Positions 11,583 to 22,499 of a stretch of DNA of 64,000 nt are shown piece after piece (position 1 is the first letter of the stretch; the number at the start of each line of letters is the position of its first letter). The DNA is from Rhynchopus sp. YZ270_cl-10 (lineage: Eukaryota; Euglenozoa; Diplonemea; Diplonemida; Diplonemidae): NCBI GenBank assembly GCA_964035575.1, contig OZ037860.1, positions 1,512,689 to 1,576,688 of the forward strand. Reading direction: 5' to 3'. Position numbers and translations under genes: made by a program. Under the pieces are notes generated by a model. That model searched no databases. It was given only the letters and a program-made list of their open reading frames with translations, and was not told the DNA's origin.

Positions 11583-12650
11583 AAATGACGGAGATAAAAA
11601 AAAGGGAATTCAAATGCAAAAAAAGTTTTGGGGTTTTTTTAAAAAGCCTTCCCCTTTCAGACATACTTGAAACACCCCGGAAGTTTCCCGGGGTGTTCCA
11701 CAACAGCAATTCAAGCGATTTTTTTTGTAATGAATGGGGGGGTTTTTTTTTGCATAAAACCTTGGGATCGGGGGATAGGGGAAAAAAGGGGCAAAAACCT
11801 GGGTTGGTGTTCGGCTAATAAAAAAAAAAATTGCCTGAAAAGGTTTAAGCAATAGACCAACGTGATTTGGGAAGGGGCGAGAGACAGAGGGAAGGGACAC
11901 TCCACACACAGCCACGCGTCCACACCCCCATCCCCATCCCCACCAAATACCCCCCCTCTATGTCCTAGCCTTTGTGTTTTTTTGTGTTTCTTACAGTTAC
12001 TCTTGTCTCCATGTAAGGTGGCTATAAGCGAATACGAGCGGGTTGAGGGACGATCTTACCCATTGTTTTCTTTTTTTTTTTTTTTTTTGATACTTACAAA
12101 GCGTAGCTTAAAGGAGAAAATAGTTTCCTCCGATACGGTCGCCAATCACCCCTCCGGGCAATTGAGCAATCAACGAAAAAACCTTTTCCCCCTTTTTACT
12201 TACCTATCAGAGTTACTATTTTTTTATATTTTTTTTTGCTCTCTATTTTTTTTTAAAAATTCCCCTTGCTTTGGCTGTTTCGTGTATTTGAAATGAAAAA
12301 AAAAAGGGCAAAATTCTGTGAATATTGTTGTGTGAGGAGGATTGTGTAGACCTTTATAAGAAGGCGGGGGGGAAAGGAGTGAGGCGGAGGGAGGTAACCT
12401 CTCTCCCCCTTGCCACCTTCCACCATCCCACATACCTCGGAATTCCATTTTCTTCGGCAATTTCTCGCAGAATAACGTATTTTAACTCCCCCCTCCCCCT
12501 CAAGACTTGCCAGCATTTTATTGTAGTCTTTCTTCTTCCGTTTTCTGTCTCTCTCCAAGCCCCTCTATACCCTGATCTGTTTGTTTATATGTTAGCTTTG
12601 AGCGTGGATCTAGCCCAAAGCAGGAAACTCTTTTTCTCATTTTTTTTTTT

Positions 12651-12697
12651 AGGTGACTCAAAGCGTGAAGCTCAGATTCATCTTTACACAACTTTTT
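12651..12697 (+). repeat. Hairpin element, degenerate type A
   Basis: After a T run: AGGTGACTCAAAGCGTGAAG, then CTCAGATTCATCTTTACACA and ACTTTTTC. The stem is weakened. Confidence 0.55.
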
Positions 12698-13110
12698 CAT
12701 TTTTTTTTTTGATAAAACAACTTGTTGTCAATTCTAAAAAGATTGGAGGCAGCGCTGCAGGGCAAACAAAACGGATTGAAAAGAACAGAAGCTTGCTTGT
12801 TTCTTTGAGTACTCAATTAACCACAACAACCGTACTTCAGTTTAACACATTTTTTCACCTTTTTGTTTTCCCGGCTTTGAGCGCACAAACAAAAGACCCG
12901 ATCTTTTTTTCAGTTGCAACATATCCAAATAAAGACGGGAGCATACGGGGGGTATATAGTCTGACGAGGGTTCTTCCCAAGAGGAGCAGGATTCAAGGTA
13001 TTGCATTTCAGGCAAAAATGTATTTTTTTTTTTTGGCAAAAAGTGGAAAACGATTTCTGATCAAACCAGGCACAGCAGTCCCCTTCCACTTCTTCCTTTG
13101 TGTTGTATGT

Positions 13111-13158
13111 TTGATGTGTGCACAAAGAGGAGAGGCACATTCATCTTTCAAGCTTTCT
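13111..13158 (+). repeat. Hairpin element, type B, long loop
   Basis: Stem TGTGC at 13117-13121 pairs with GCACA at 13135-13139. The loop is 13 nt (ACAAAGAGGAGAG) instead of 7. TTCATCTTTCAAGCTTTCTC follows. Confidence 0.65.
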
Positions 13159-13271
13159 CTTTTTCTTCTGTTCATAGAGATGCCTTGCACCATCCCCAGT
13201 AGCGATTAAGTATGAACAGAAGACGGCGCTCGCGGTTGCTTAAAAGTGTTTCGAAGAGTGGAGCTTATAAT

Positions 13272-13296
13272 GGGTGTCTACACTAATACAACTGGT
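13272..13296 (+). repeat. Type D dispersed motif
   Basis: GGGTGTCTACACTAATACAA occurs here and again at 21868-21887, each preceded by GGAG-TT and followed by a GTTTT and A-rich stretch. Confidence 0.65.
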
Positions 13297-13555
13297 TTTT
13301 GGAAAAAAGAGCGTTCGCACGACTGAACGAATGTCTTACCTATCATCCGTGAGCGGAGAGGTCACTCAAGAGAAGCTGGTATCTGCAGTGAGTCAAATGA
13401 CACCAAGTTGCGTCGCGAGGGCGTTGCTTGGACAGGGCACACTGCTTGTACAACTACATGGTGCGGAACAAGCCTCGGGTGCCTGCAGAAGCTTTTTGTT
13501 TGTTAGCGTTGTACACGAGAGACATATTCAGCTTTCAAGCATTCTCTTTGTGGGA

Positions 13556-13600
13556 GGTGACAAAGCACGAGAGGCTTAGGTTCATCTTAAACCTTTGTTT
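13556..13600 (+). repeat. Hairpin element, type A
   Basis: Stem AAGC (13563-13566), loop ACGAGAG, GCTT (13574-13577). A second perfect stem follows directly: AGGTT (13578-13582) with AACCT (13590-13594). It is the best copy for the second stem. Confidence 0.8.
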
Positions 13601-13960
13601 TCACTCATCTCAGATAACACGGTGGTATGGTGTAACCTTTTTTTAGACTGCACTATGCAAGGAAGGTCACTGAGACTGCTGCATAGCTGCATACCAGCGT
13701 TGGCACTGCTCAGACAGGCCCCGCTGCTGTTTTTTTTTAAAGGTGACTGAGCACTGTGATGTTTTGGATCTTCACCAGCTTCTCAAAGGAGTCATGTTGA
13801 GGTGGAGTGCCTTTTTCAGAACCTTTTTTTTTTTTTTGGAACATGTGTCCCGTGGTCCTGAGCCACACAACCATATACCCTCTTTGCTTGAAAGTTTTGT
13901 GTGGTGTTTTGTGTTTGTGTGCTGCGAGAGGTCCGTCCATTTTCCAAGTGATTTTTCTAA

Positions 13961-14004
13961 GGTGACTAAGTACGAGAGGCTTAGGGTCATCTTATAAACT
14001 TTTC
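13961..14004 (+). repeat. Hairpin element, type A
   Basis: GGTGA, stem CTAAGT (13966-13971), loop ACGAGAG, GCTTAG (13979-13984), then GGTCATCTTATAAACTTTTC. Confidence 0.8.
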
Positions 14005-16365
14005 ATTTTTCTCTGTGGGTAGATTGGCATTTCCTCGAGGGAGATACCTCGAGCAATCTTTCCCAAAAGAAGCAAAATTATAAGTATCATTGGGCATTGA
14101 ACCTCGGGGTGGGGGGTGATCGTTGATACAACAGCAAAAAAAATGTCTTCTGGATAGTGAAGACTGTCTGAACGACAGCTCCACTCAACCAACAGATTAT
14201 CAAAAAGCAAAGCAAAAAAAACTTTAAAAAAAACGACTCAGCAACCTCACGGGAAAGACAAAACAGAGAAAAAGAGGGGTCCATTTCCAAAAATAAAATA
14301 AAAGTTATGGGGGGCTGAGCTGGGGTTGGGAGAAGGGGTGAACGAACTTTTAAAGACGTGGGGTTTTAGGGGGGGTTTGCTTTTGAAATAAAACGTTGTT
14401 GGCAAAGTGTCGTGTCAAAAAAAAGGGGTTTTCTTTTTGAGTGGTATCCACTGGCATTTGTTATTCTTTTCATTGTTTATTGGGGGGGTTTTTTTTCATT
14501 TTTTCTTCATTTTACATGGAAAACAGAAGATCTTACCTCATACATGGAATAAAAAACCCTGTTTTTTCAAGATCTGCATTTTTTTTTCCCCCAGGGAAAT
14601 TAATATCTTAGGCATCTTAGTTAAGATATATTAGTTGGGTGGGGTTCTCAGATCTTCTGTATGTAATGATTTTATTCTGGAAACGTAAAAAAAAGTGCAA
14701 AACTCTTGCATTGAATGGTATGGTAAGGTACGGGGGGTAGGGGGGGGGCGAACATTTTTTTTTTTTTTTTTTTACATTCTGTGTGACTGAGATGCGTTTC
14801 AGCACGTTTTCAACAACTCTTTATTCTGTAGGTGCCTTCCTTCTCAGGCATTTTCCAAATAGTCCTGCCACCCATTTATTTTCCCCCCCACCCAGTGCCT
14901 GCGTCCGCCGGTGTCCGGTGAGACATTTGCACCTTCAAAATTTGATTATTTTTTTTTCCAAAGGTGACCTAAACCGTACGAAGGTAGGATCATCACCAAA
15001 CCCCCCCCCCCCCTTTTTCTATTAGATAATGAGCCTCAGGCCGTACCTGGTGTTGTTGGGAACAAATCTTACAAAGAAGTAGTTACCGATCACTTTTGGG
15101 AGTTGTACTGCGCCCTTTCTTCTGCCTATCCTAATAGGTCTTTTTTTGGTGCGTGCAAAAATCTGTCGTTCTCTCCCTCCAACACAGCAGTTCATACCCT
15201 GTGTGTGGATGCATCTCAGCAGGGTGAAAGTACACATACTGCTGTGTACTTTCTGTACCTCTGTCCATATTCTCTGTCAGATTTGCCATGTTGAGGAAAA
15301 AAAAAAAAACCGCAGCACCCGCCACGGCCTCATATGTTATATGAGATGACTAAAAAGCCTGGTTTAGAATTCATCTTTTTTTTTTTTTTTTTTTACAAAC
15401 TTTTTTTTCTCGCCGTTTTTTTTTGAATAGATGTACGTCCACATGAAACATCATTTCAACTTTCCTCCCATTTTTCTTTTTTCGCAGACATTGTTGTCCA
15501 GGGTTGCGAATCTTAGGGGTTGGGTGTGTGTGTAGGGGATGGGGGGGAGAGAGGCAGGATTGAGGAACTCCACTCTTTATATTTGACGATGTTTTTCTGT
15601 ACAAAAAAAAAAAATAAAAAAAAACCAAAAAAAAAAAAAGGGAAGCAAAAATGGGTGGGTATTGCACAAAAGGAAGGTAATATGACCATTTTTTCTCTTC
15701 CCGTTTTAGTTTTGCGCCCTTTTCTTTTAGTTATGTTTCCCCTTCCCAGAAACGCGTAAATTCAAACTTGCTGTATTTTTATTTTCTAAAAAAAAACAAA
15801 TGAACGGAAGTTTACTCAAAAGAAAGTCAAAGCAAAAAGCAAAATATCTTATAAAGTTACTCTTACGGGTTAAGGACGGTCTGGATAAGTGGGAAGGAAG
15901 CCCCTTTCCCTCGTCCTCCACACCCTCTTTTTTAGTTTGCTCAATGATGGCCGCACGCATTTTTTCCAAAAAAAAAAGGTAACTTTTTTATTCCAGGTGA
16001 TCTTATGTGGATCATCTTACAAGCTTTTCACTCTGTTGAGACAAAGCCCTGTGTAAAGGACCGTTTATCTACCCCCCCACTTTCCCCCCCCTCCCCGTTA
16101 CCATATAATGTTTTTTTTTTATACCAAAAAAAAGAGAGGAAAGACACTACAAAACATGCAAAACAAGCGATTCTTTTTTCAAGGTACATACCGTCTCCCC
16201 TAGTGCTTCGGCGTGGTTCGGGTCCCCCCCACCTAAGGTGCACTGCTTGCACCAAAACTGCTTAGGATACGGGGTTTTTGTATTTGAAGTCAACTTTTTT
16301 ATTACACCCAAACAACAACAGTGAAGAGACGTGTCATAAAACACCGTACACCACACAACGAGAAA

Positions 16366-17777
16366 ATGACTACACGAGCAGGAGGAGCATGGCTGGACGC
16401 TCTCCAGGTGCCGGACGCCGTTAAGGCGAAATTATTAGAAGAGGACATCACTGAGGAGAGTTTTAGAATGCTTACTGAGGACGACTTGAAAGAGGTATGG
16501 CGAACACTCTCTCTTCTCTCCAAAAAATTTGCCCTTTTTTTGGACCCACCCCGCGACGGTTGTGAACCATATAAATTCTTTTTCGGTGACATGACACTTG
16601 TGACATATATAGGTGTGATCTGGGGTGAGGAAGCGTTCCAACTTTTCAACCTCTTCCCCAATTTACCTTTCACGCCTTTTTTACCCTCCCCCGTTTTAGA
16701 ATCAACAGAGAGTGTACGTTAAGATTTCCCCCTTTGGTCATACACACGATTCACCCCACAGCTTTCGATATCCCTCGGCCCACGCAAACTGCTGATGAAA
16801 GCGATTACAGCAGCGGCAGCGGAGCCTGAGGTGGAGGCAGCACCGATGGTTGAGGATGAGATTGTGTTAGAGGACACGGCACAGCCTACCGAGAGTGGTG
16901 TGGCTGAGGCGGTGGAGGCGGGTGAGGTGGCGCTGGAGGAGGAGGAGGTGGGTGCACGTGTGTTCATAGAAGGAGGCGACTCGGGCGGCACAATCGTGGA
17001 GTACCTCGCACCCAACGTCGGGCTCGACGCAGCAGGCATCAAGGCACTCCTCGGCTACACCCTTGCAAACCAGCTCGACCACCCCACAGAAGAAGAGGAC
17101 TGGAAAAAATACCCCATCTCCCTTGCCTACGACCGCCATACGCAGGCATTCAGAAACCTGATCTACCTCCGGTTTAAGGACAAGAAATACGCACTGCAGG
17201 CAGCGGAGCTGCTCAGTAAGGCGGTATGTTACACAGAAAACAAAAAAACACTCTGAGGAAGATTTGCAAAATTTGCCTTTAGGCGACAGTACAGTACAAC
17301 CTATCTCCCTGCAGCTGGGTGGTAATAATAAAGGTTTTGACCCGAGTTTGGCGTTGCGGCGTTTGTTTGAAGGTGATTAAGCACGAGAGGCTTAGGTTCT
17401 ATAAACTTTTCTTTGTTTTGTGGTTTGTAGGGTGAATGCTTATTTTCTACTAATTTATCAAACAGGTATTTGTCGAGAAGTCCCTTTCAGAGGGTATTGC
17501 AAACAGAGCGCTCTCCGTGGCGGCGTATGTGGTTTTATCCCCCCCCTCAAGAAGAAAAAAAAAAGTGAAATTCAAAATTCCCCAAAACATTCTTTTTCAC
17601 AGTGGTGGCACATCGACCCAAATCCGTAAGTACATGCCCGCCTCTTTCGAAAAGCGCGAAGCCCTCTTCAACCAAGGCGGCAAAGACGGTGGCAAAGGTG
17701 ACAAAGGAGGCAAGAAGGGCGGAAAGGGTGGTAAGGGCGGGAAGGGAGGGAAGAAGGGCAAAAAGGGCGGCAAGTAG
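16366..17777 (+). CDS. SAM-domain protein with a Gly/Lys-rich tail, four exons
   Basis: Exons: 16366-16494, 16762-17223, 17466-17524 and 17603-17777, with introns beginning GTATGG, GTATGT and GTATGT and ending in ACAG. Splicing exon 1 to exon 2 rebuilds a complete SAM domain: AWLDALQVPDAV...EEDITEESFRMLTEDDLKE joined to LSISLGPRKLLMKAI. A Glu/Ala-rich linker follows. Next is a region of about 130 residues (VEYLAPNVGLDAAGIKALLGYT...DWKKYPISLAYDRHT...KYALQAAELLSKA) I do not recognise. The tail repeats GGK about ten times and is strongly basic, suggesting RNA, nucleic-acid or acidic-surface binding. SAM domains mediate protein or RNA contacts. Intron 2 carries a type A hairpin element in sense orientation. 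Gene structure is well supported by frame; function is unknown. Confidence 0.85.
17371..17411 (+). repeat. Hairpin element, type A, inside an intron
   Basis: Stem TTAAGC (17377-17382), loop ACGAGAG, GCTTAG (17390-17395), then GTTCTATAAACTTTTC. It lies within intron 2 of the SAM-domain gene, sense to the transcript. Confidence 0.8.
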
Positions 17778-18444
17778 ATAACTGCCGTGCAGTAGTAAAG
17801 CCCCCCGGCCTTCTTCTCTCTTCTCCTCCTTTGCGTTTTGTGATATTTGTGGAAACCCTACCCAAATTATTGTTTGGGAGAGCGAAGCGAGCGAGAGAAA
17901 GCGTGCTGTTCCAAGAAAGGAAAGCAACGCGGTTGTTGTTGTTGTTGTTTTTTTTCGTTGCGGCACGAGCTGCAAGACCGAAACATACCGAACGAAAAAA
18001 AGAAGGGACAAATCACTTTTATTTTCCAAACTCCCTTTTCTATGTCAAAGCTTTCGTTCAGGCAAAATGATTTTATGTGTGTTTTTTCCCCTTCTCTTTT
18101 GGCCTTATTTTTCTTTTTTTTTCGAACCGTTTTTTATTTTGATCAACCTTTTTTTATGCCAGCACGAAACACACATCCGCATCAGTAGTAACAAAAAAAA
18201 ACAAAACCCCCAACAGCACTTCCCCTCCACCCATATTCTCTTCTCTATGGCAACAATCCAGCCTTGACACCACGAAATTCTAGAGCGACGCCGGATCTTA
18301 TGCTTTTAAATGAGAGGACGATATTGTGTTCTAATGGGTGTCATTGTTCTCTCTGCACAGTTTAGTTTTTGAAGTCCACTGGGGAACACTCCCACAACAC
18401 AACTGCACTGCACAGGATCGCCCACAGCACCACACACAGACACT
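17778..18444. other. Intergenic, 0.67 kb
   Basis: T- and A-rich with no gene seen. A TTTTTGAAGTCCACT segment near 18,365 may be a remnant of a type C element. Confidence 0.5.
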
Positions 18445-19107
18445 ATGTTGAGGAGCACGCAGCTTGCTGTGCGCACAGCGCAGACACAGCGCCGCTCGTC
18501 GTCGGTGGTGGCGTACGTGACAGGGTTCGGAGGGCTTTCGGCGTCGACACTTCTTGCGTCGCCCATTGGATCGGTATGCACCTGGTTGCTTTCTTTCAAC
18601 CTTCCTTTCATACAATGACGCACGAGAGAGAGGCTTACAATCTTATAAACCTCTTTCTTGCGAAAACGAGAGCCTTCGGAGCTTACCAACACTTCTTAGT
18701 GCCCAGCGACTCTTGAAGTATATTATTGGTGCTCCTGAAATAAAAAATACCAAGTACGCAACAACTACGCAATATAGGGTATTCCTGTATTTTTTTTTTC
18801 TGTGCACAAAGTGCGCAACACGTACACAGCAAGTACGCAAAATGGGGTTTTCAGGAGCACCAATTATGAAACTTCTAATTTTCAACAAACTTTCTACCCT
18901 CCCATATTCCCATACTCTCTACAACAGATCCTCGGAACGGCCCTGGCGTACAACACCTGCGTGGTGGGACACAACCACATTCACTACACGATGGACCTTT
19001 TCTACAAGGACTACGTGCAGGACTACATGCTCTACAACATGCTCAAGTACATGACCTCGCTCTGCCTCATCCTCCTCTTCGGGCAGGTCTTCGTCGAGGT
19101 GCAGTAG
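18445..19107 (+). CDS. Small two-exon membrane protein, possibly succinate dehydrogenase anchor subunit (SDHD/CybS)
   Basis: Exons 18445-18573 and 18928-19107, with an intron GTATGC...AACAG, give 102 residues. The N-terminus (MLRSTQLAVRTAQTQRRSSS) is Arg/Ser/Ala-rich without acidic residues, as in mitochondrial targeting peptides. Two or three hydrophobic stretches follow. HYTMDLFYKDYV has the same His-x8-Asp-Tyr-Val spacing as the haem-His and quinone-site Asp-Tyr of SDHD (HWGVQQVVTDYV in human). A final hydrophobic helix (TSLCLILLFGQVFV) follows. If correct, it anchors complex II and binds ubiquinone in the inner mitochondrial membrane. The protein is short and the match rests on one motif, so the call is tentative. 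The intron carries a type A-like hairpin element near 18,616. Confidence 0.5.
18616..18656 (+). repeat. Hairpin element, degenerate, inside an intron
   Basis: TGACGCACGAGAGAGAGGCT, then TACAATCTTATAAACCTCTT. Sense orientation within the intron of the SDHD-like gene. The loop has gained an extra GA. Confidence 0.6.
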
Positions 19108-19487
19108 TGCCGCACTTCGTTGTCCCCTTGCAGAGCGCAGCACAGTAGCTGAGTCAACGGCGCTACCAAAGCCTCTACGAGGGGAATCTGGGGGGGATAT
19201 TGGGGTATTTTTCATTTTTTTTATGGGGCATTTTTTTTGATGGGTGGGTTGTGTTTTTCGGTGTGTGGCATGTTTTATACAAAAAAAATATGGTGGGACG
19301 TTAAATGGCGAATATTGGTCGTCAAAAACGGTGTCCTTTTTTCCCCCCTTTTGGGACCGCAAAAAAAAGGTATACGATCGAAGCAAAAACTGAACCCCCA
19401 CCAAACCCTTTTTTTTCTTCCCTCTCTTCCTCCTCTTCCCTCCTCTACCACACCACTAGCGAAATACAAAAAAACCGAGAGGAAACA
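19108..19487. other. Intergenic, 0.38 kb
   Basis: G and T runs and pyrimidine tracts. I see no element beyond the presumed leader of the CAP-domain gene. Confidence 0.5.
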
Positions 19488-21812
19488 ATGCAAAAGGTGG
19501 GATGGGTGGTCGACCGCCGCCTTGAAAGCTCTGGAGGACTGCACCGCTCTGTTGTCAAAACCACGGCCCTCTTCTCTAACGGCACCATCCACGAATCGGA
19601 GGAGGTTTCCAACGAGACTAAGGACGAGACCTGCCCGTCTTTTGTTGTCAAACAGAACCGTGTTGTGTACCCTATGGCAACAGGCGACCGGCAGTTGCAC
19701 CTTACTGAATGCCGCTCTGCTCTGGACGACAACGTGAACCGCGTGGTGAAGGCTGTCTTCTCTAACCTCTTCACAGATGAGTCCAATACGCTTCCTGCGT
19801 CCGATCTTCGTATCATCTGCTCAGAAATCGCAGAAGTCGAACTGACAGCCCCTGCCACCTGCCTCATCTTGCGTGCCCTCGGAGCAGAGAAGAAAGGCTC
19901 ACGCCTCGAGCTAGGTGAGTTCCTCGCGTACTGGCCAGGCATCGCAGCGTACTTCGAATACGTCAATAAGCGTGGCGAGCTTCTCGACTCTTCCACCCCG
20001 ACCTCAACCGTTCATGTACCTATTGTCACTTTGCAGCCTGATGCATCTTCTGCTACACCCACTGCGAAGGATCAGGTAGTGCAGCTAGGTGCGCAGCCAA
20101 TGGGGGATGGGGGTGCGATGATGACGCCGGTGGAGAGGGATGTGTTCAAAGAGATCAACATTGCGAGGACACAGCCGCATGTGTACGCAGAGATCATGGA
20201 GATGGGGAGTGTGGGGAAGTTGGGGCTTGAGCAGAGGACTGCGTGGATAGAGGCTGCAGGGGTGTTGAAGAAGATGCGCCCTTTGGCGCCTATCAAGGAA
20301 GTGCCGTTGGGATTGTACCTGGCAGCGAAGGACCACGCCATGGAGCAGAGTGCCTCAGGCAGCGCAGGGCACGGTGGTGGCGACGGCAGCCTCCCCTCGG
20401 AACGTTGCAACCGTTACGGTGCCTGGCAGTCCTCTCTTGGGGAAAACCTTACCTACGGCTCCACCCGGGCACAGGATATAGTTGTCAGCATGATTGTCGA
20501 TGAAGGTGTCCCTTCGCGTGGTCACAGAGAAAACCTCTTCGGAACCTGGAGTGTCGCAGGGGTGGCTGTCGAACAGCACCCCAAATACCAGCATGTCTGT
20601 GTCGTAAACTTTGCTGGAGGGTATTCATCTCGCCGAGAGGATGCAAAGCAGAAGCGTGCTAAGCAGGCAGCTACCCTCCGCAATAAAGGCGAGGATGCGG
20701 TGGCAACGCCGGTCAAGAAAACCGCAGTGTCGCATCAACAGGTTCCTCGGTCTAAAATCAAGGTCTACGGAAGGGAGAACTGCGGACAATGCCGCACTAT
20801 GTTCGACGCGCTGAACGCTGCATCCGTCCCTTACATGAAGCTGGACATTGATAAGGACCGTTCATTTTTCCCGGTGATGACGCATTGCGGCTATCGGGGA
20901 GGGCGGTTTGGACTGCCTGTTGTGGTAGTCCCTGGCAAGAACACGGCACATTGGGACATCTGCGATACATTCCGCCTTGTGGCAGAGCTGACTGCAATGA
21001 TGGAGAACGAAAGCCGCCAGCACGGCGGCGACCGTGGCGGGCTCTCCCCCACCGGCCCCACGGAGGTGGTGAAGCTCTACGTGAACGACACCTCACCACG
21101 CTGCTCCTCGCTGTGCAGGATGCTCGACGACCTCTCCGTGAGCTACGACAAATACGACATCGAAGAAGACTGGTCCTGCCTCAAGCCCATGACCGACTCA
21201 GGCTACGAAGGCGGCGAAGTCTCACCCCCTGTCGTAGTAGTCGGCGGCAAAGCACACTGGAATGTGACAGACATCCGTGGTCTCGCGCAATGCCTCAGCG
21301 GCCAAGCCCCCGGAGAAGCCAGTGAAAAGCTCTCCGACCTGCTCCTCCCGCACTTCGTCCCTACCCTCTCCAACATAGTCGTAGACACGTTCAAGCTATG
21401 TGACAGCAGAGGTGACGGCACACTCGACAAAGATGAGGTGCAGCACTTCCTCCACGAGCTGTACACAGCCCTAGGGTTCCCAACCAGGCCAGACGAAATT
21501 CAGAGAAAGGAAATCATTGAGCTCTACAGAAAGCACGACGCAGATCGGAATCAAAAGGTATGTGGATAGAGTGGGTCTGATTGCCCGTTTGGAAAATATT
21601 TTCTTGGGTCTTATTTTGTTGTATCAAAGACAGTGACGTACTCTGTCTGAAAGGAAGCTACACTAAACCAACATTTATCGATAATTGTGTGCGAATTTAA
21701 TACAAAACAGATTTCCGTGAAGGAGCTGGGCGGGTATCTCACAGAGGGGCACTTTGCATCCACGATTGCGCAGGAACGACGAAAGCTTCTTGTAAAGAAC
21801 AACCAAAACTGA
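19488..21812 (+). CDS. CAP/SCP domain + two glutaredoxin-like domains + EF-hands
   Basis: A 723-residue multidomain protein from exons 19488-21557 and 21711-21812 (intron GTATGT...AACAG). Residues about 80-165 form a helical EF-hand-like region. Residues about 211-378 are a CAP/SCP domain (FKEINIARTQPHVYAEIM, LAAKDHAMEQS, a GENLTYG segment, GHRENLFGTWSVAGVAV). Residues about 422-505 are glutaredoxin-like with CGQC at about 432 and a LPVVVV strand (cis-Pro position). Residues about 526-605 are a second copy in which the redox motif is degenerate (PRCSSLC). EF-hand loops are DSRGDGTLDKDE (about 639-650) and DADRNQKISVKE, the latter split by the intron, so only splicing completes it. No signal peptide is visible although CAP proteins are usually secreted, so a cytosolic calcium- and redox-linked role is plausible. 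The start is chosen at GAAACAATG; a frame extending upstream is T-rich leader. Confidence 0.88.
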
Positions 21813-22499
21813 CGACCAAAAAACCAGGGTTCCCACAACCAAGAAGTTATAGTGGAGTTCATCCTCGGGTGTCTACACTAATACAACCAAGTTTTCAAGA
21901 AAAAAAATTGTGAAAAATAAAAATGAGGGGGGAAAAAATCCCTCTATTTCTGTAGCGAACCCCAAAGTAAGGTGGAAAACAGCAGGTATTCAGAAAGTTA
22001 CCCACTAAGGTGGGTGAGGCACAAGGCGATTGTCGATACAACAAAAACAAATAAAACTAAGCATTTTCTAAACGTAAGAAAAAGTGTTTGTGCATTTTGC
22101 ACAACTTGCTCTGTTTTCGTTCTATTTTTTCCCACAAAAAAATTCTTTAAACAAGAGGAATCTTAACAACCCTTAAGGGGCTCTTCCTAACAACCAACCG
22201 CAGTCGCTCCTTTGTGTTGCAAACCTTGAAGGACTACTGCGCTGTGTTATGGGGTATTTGGTGTACACTGTACACTTTTTTAACCGCTGTTGTCTTTTTT
22301 CTCGTTCCTTTCTATTCTGTTTTCTACAATCTAACTTAAGACCCTCATTTGTGCTCACCTGCTTTACAGAAGGTGTGTAGACAATTTGGCACACGAATCT
22401 AGTTTCTCCCTCCCCCACACACGTTTCTTTTCTTTTCTTCTCCTCCCCCTCTCTTCCTTACCACCCCACACCACTCCAGCTAAACACTCCTAACACAAG
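21813..22499. other. Intergenic, 0.69 kb
   Basis: No gene seen. It holds the second type D motif at 21868-21887 and a CCCAC/GTGGG hairpin near 22,001. The last 100 bases are the pyrimidine-rich leader of eS6. Confidence 0.5.
21868..21887 (+). repeat. Type D dispersed motif
   Basis: Identical 20-base core GGGTGTCTACACTAATACAA to that at 13272-13291, with similar flanks (a GAGTTCATCC-like stretch before, GTTTT and an A run after). Confidence 0.65.

Larger units (their letters stand above)
11583..16365. other. Long intergenic region, 4.8 kb, rich in hairpin elements and homopolymer runs
   Basis: No gene is supported. The sequence alternates long T, A, C and G runs with hairpin elements near 12,651, 13,111, 13,500, 13,556, 13,961, 14,964, 15,345, 15,997 and (type C remnant) 16,234. 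The frame at 12,325-13,209 is T-rich low complexity and is not taken as a gene. A short segment at 13,331-13,500 has coding-like composition but no clear exon structure. It is the largest gene gap in the left half. Confidence 0.55.

Noticed and set aside
12325-13209. 294-residue open frame on the + strand
   Set aside because: Phe/Leu/Ser-rich from T runs, no domain, no host-like codon pattern, and it overlaps hairpin elements.
13331-13580. Coding-like segment starting MSYLSSVSGEVTQEK
   Set aside because: No acceptable splice partners or family, and it merges into hairpin-element sequence. It may be a gene relic, but support is too weak.
13577-13594. tRNA B-box or tRNA-derived SINE reading of GGTTCATCTTA in hairpin elements
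   Set aside because: Only GGTTC matches the B box. There is no A box at the right distance and no cloverleaf. I saw no true tRNA gene in the window.
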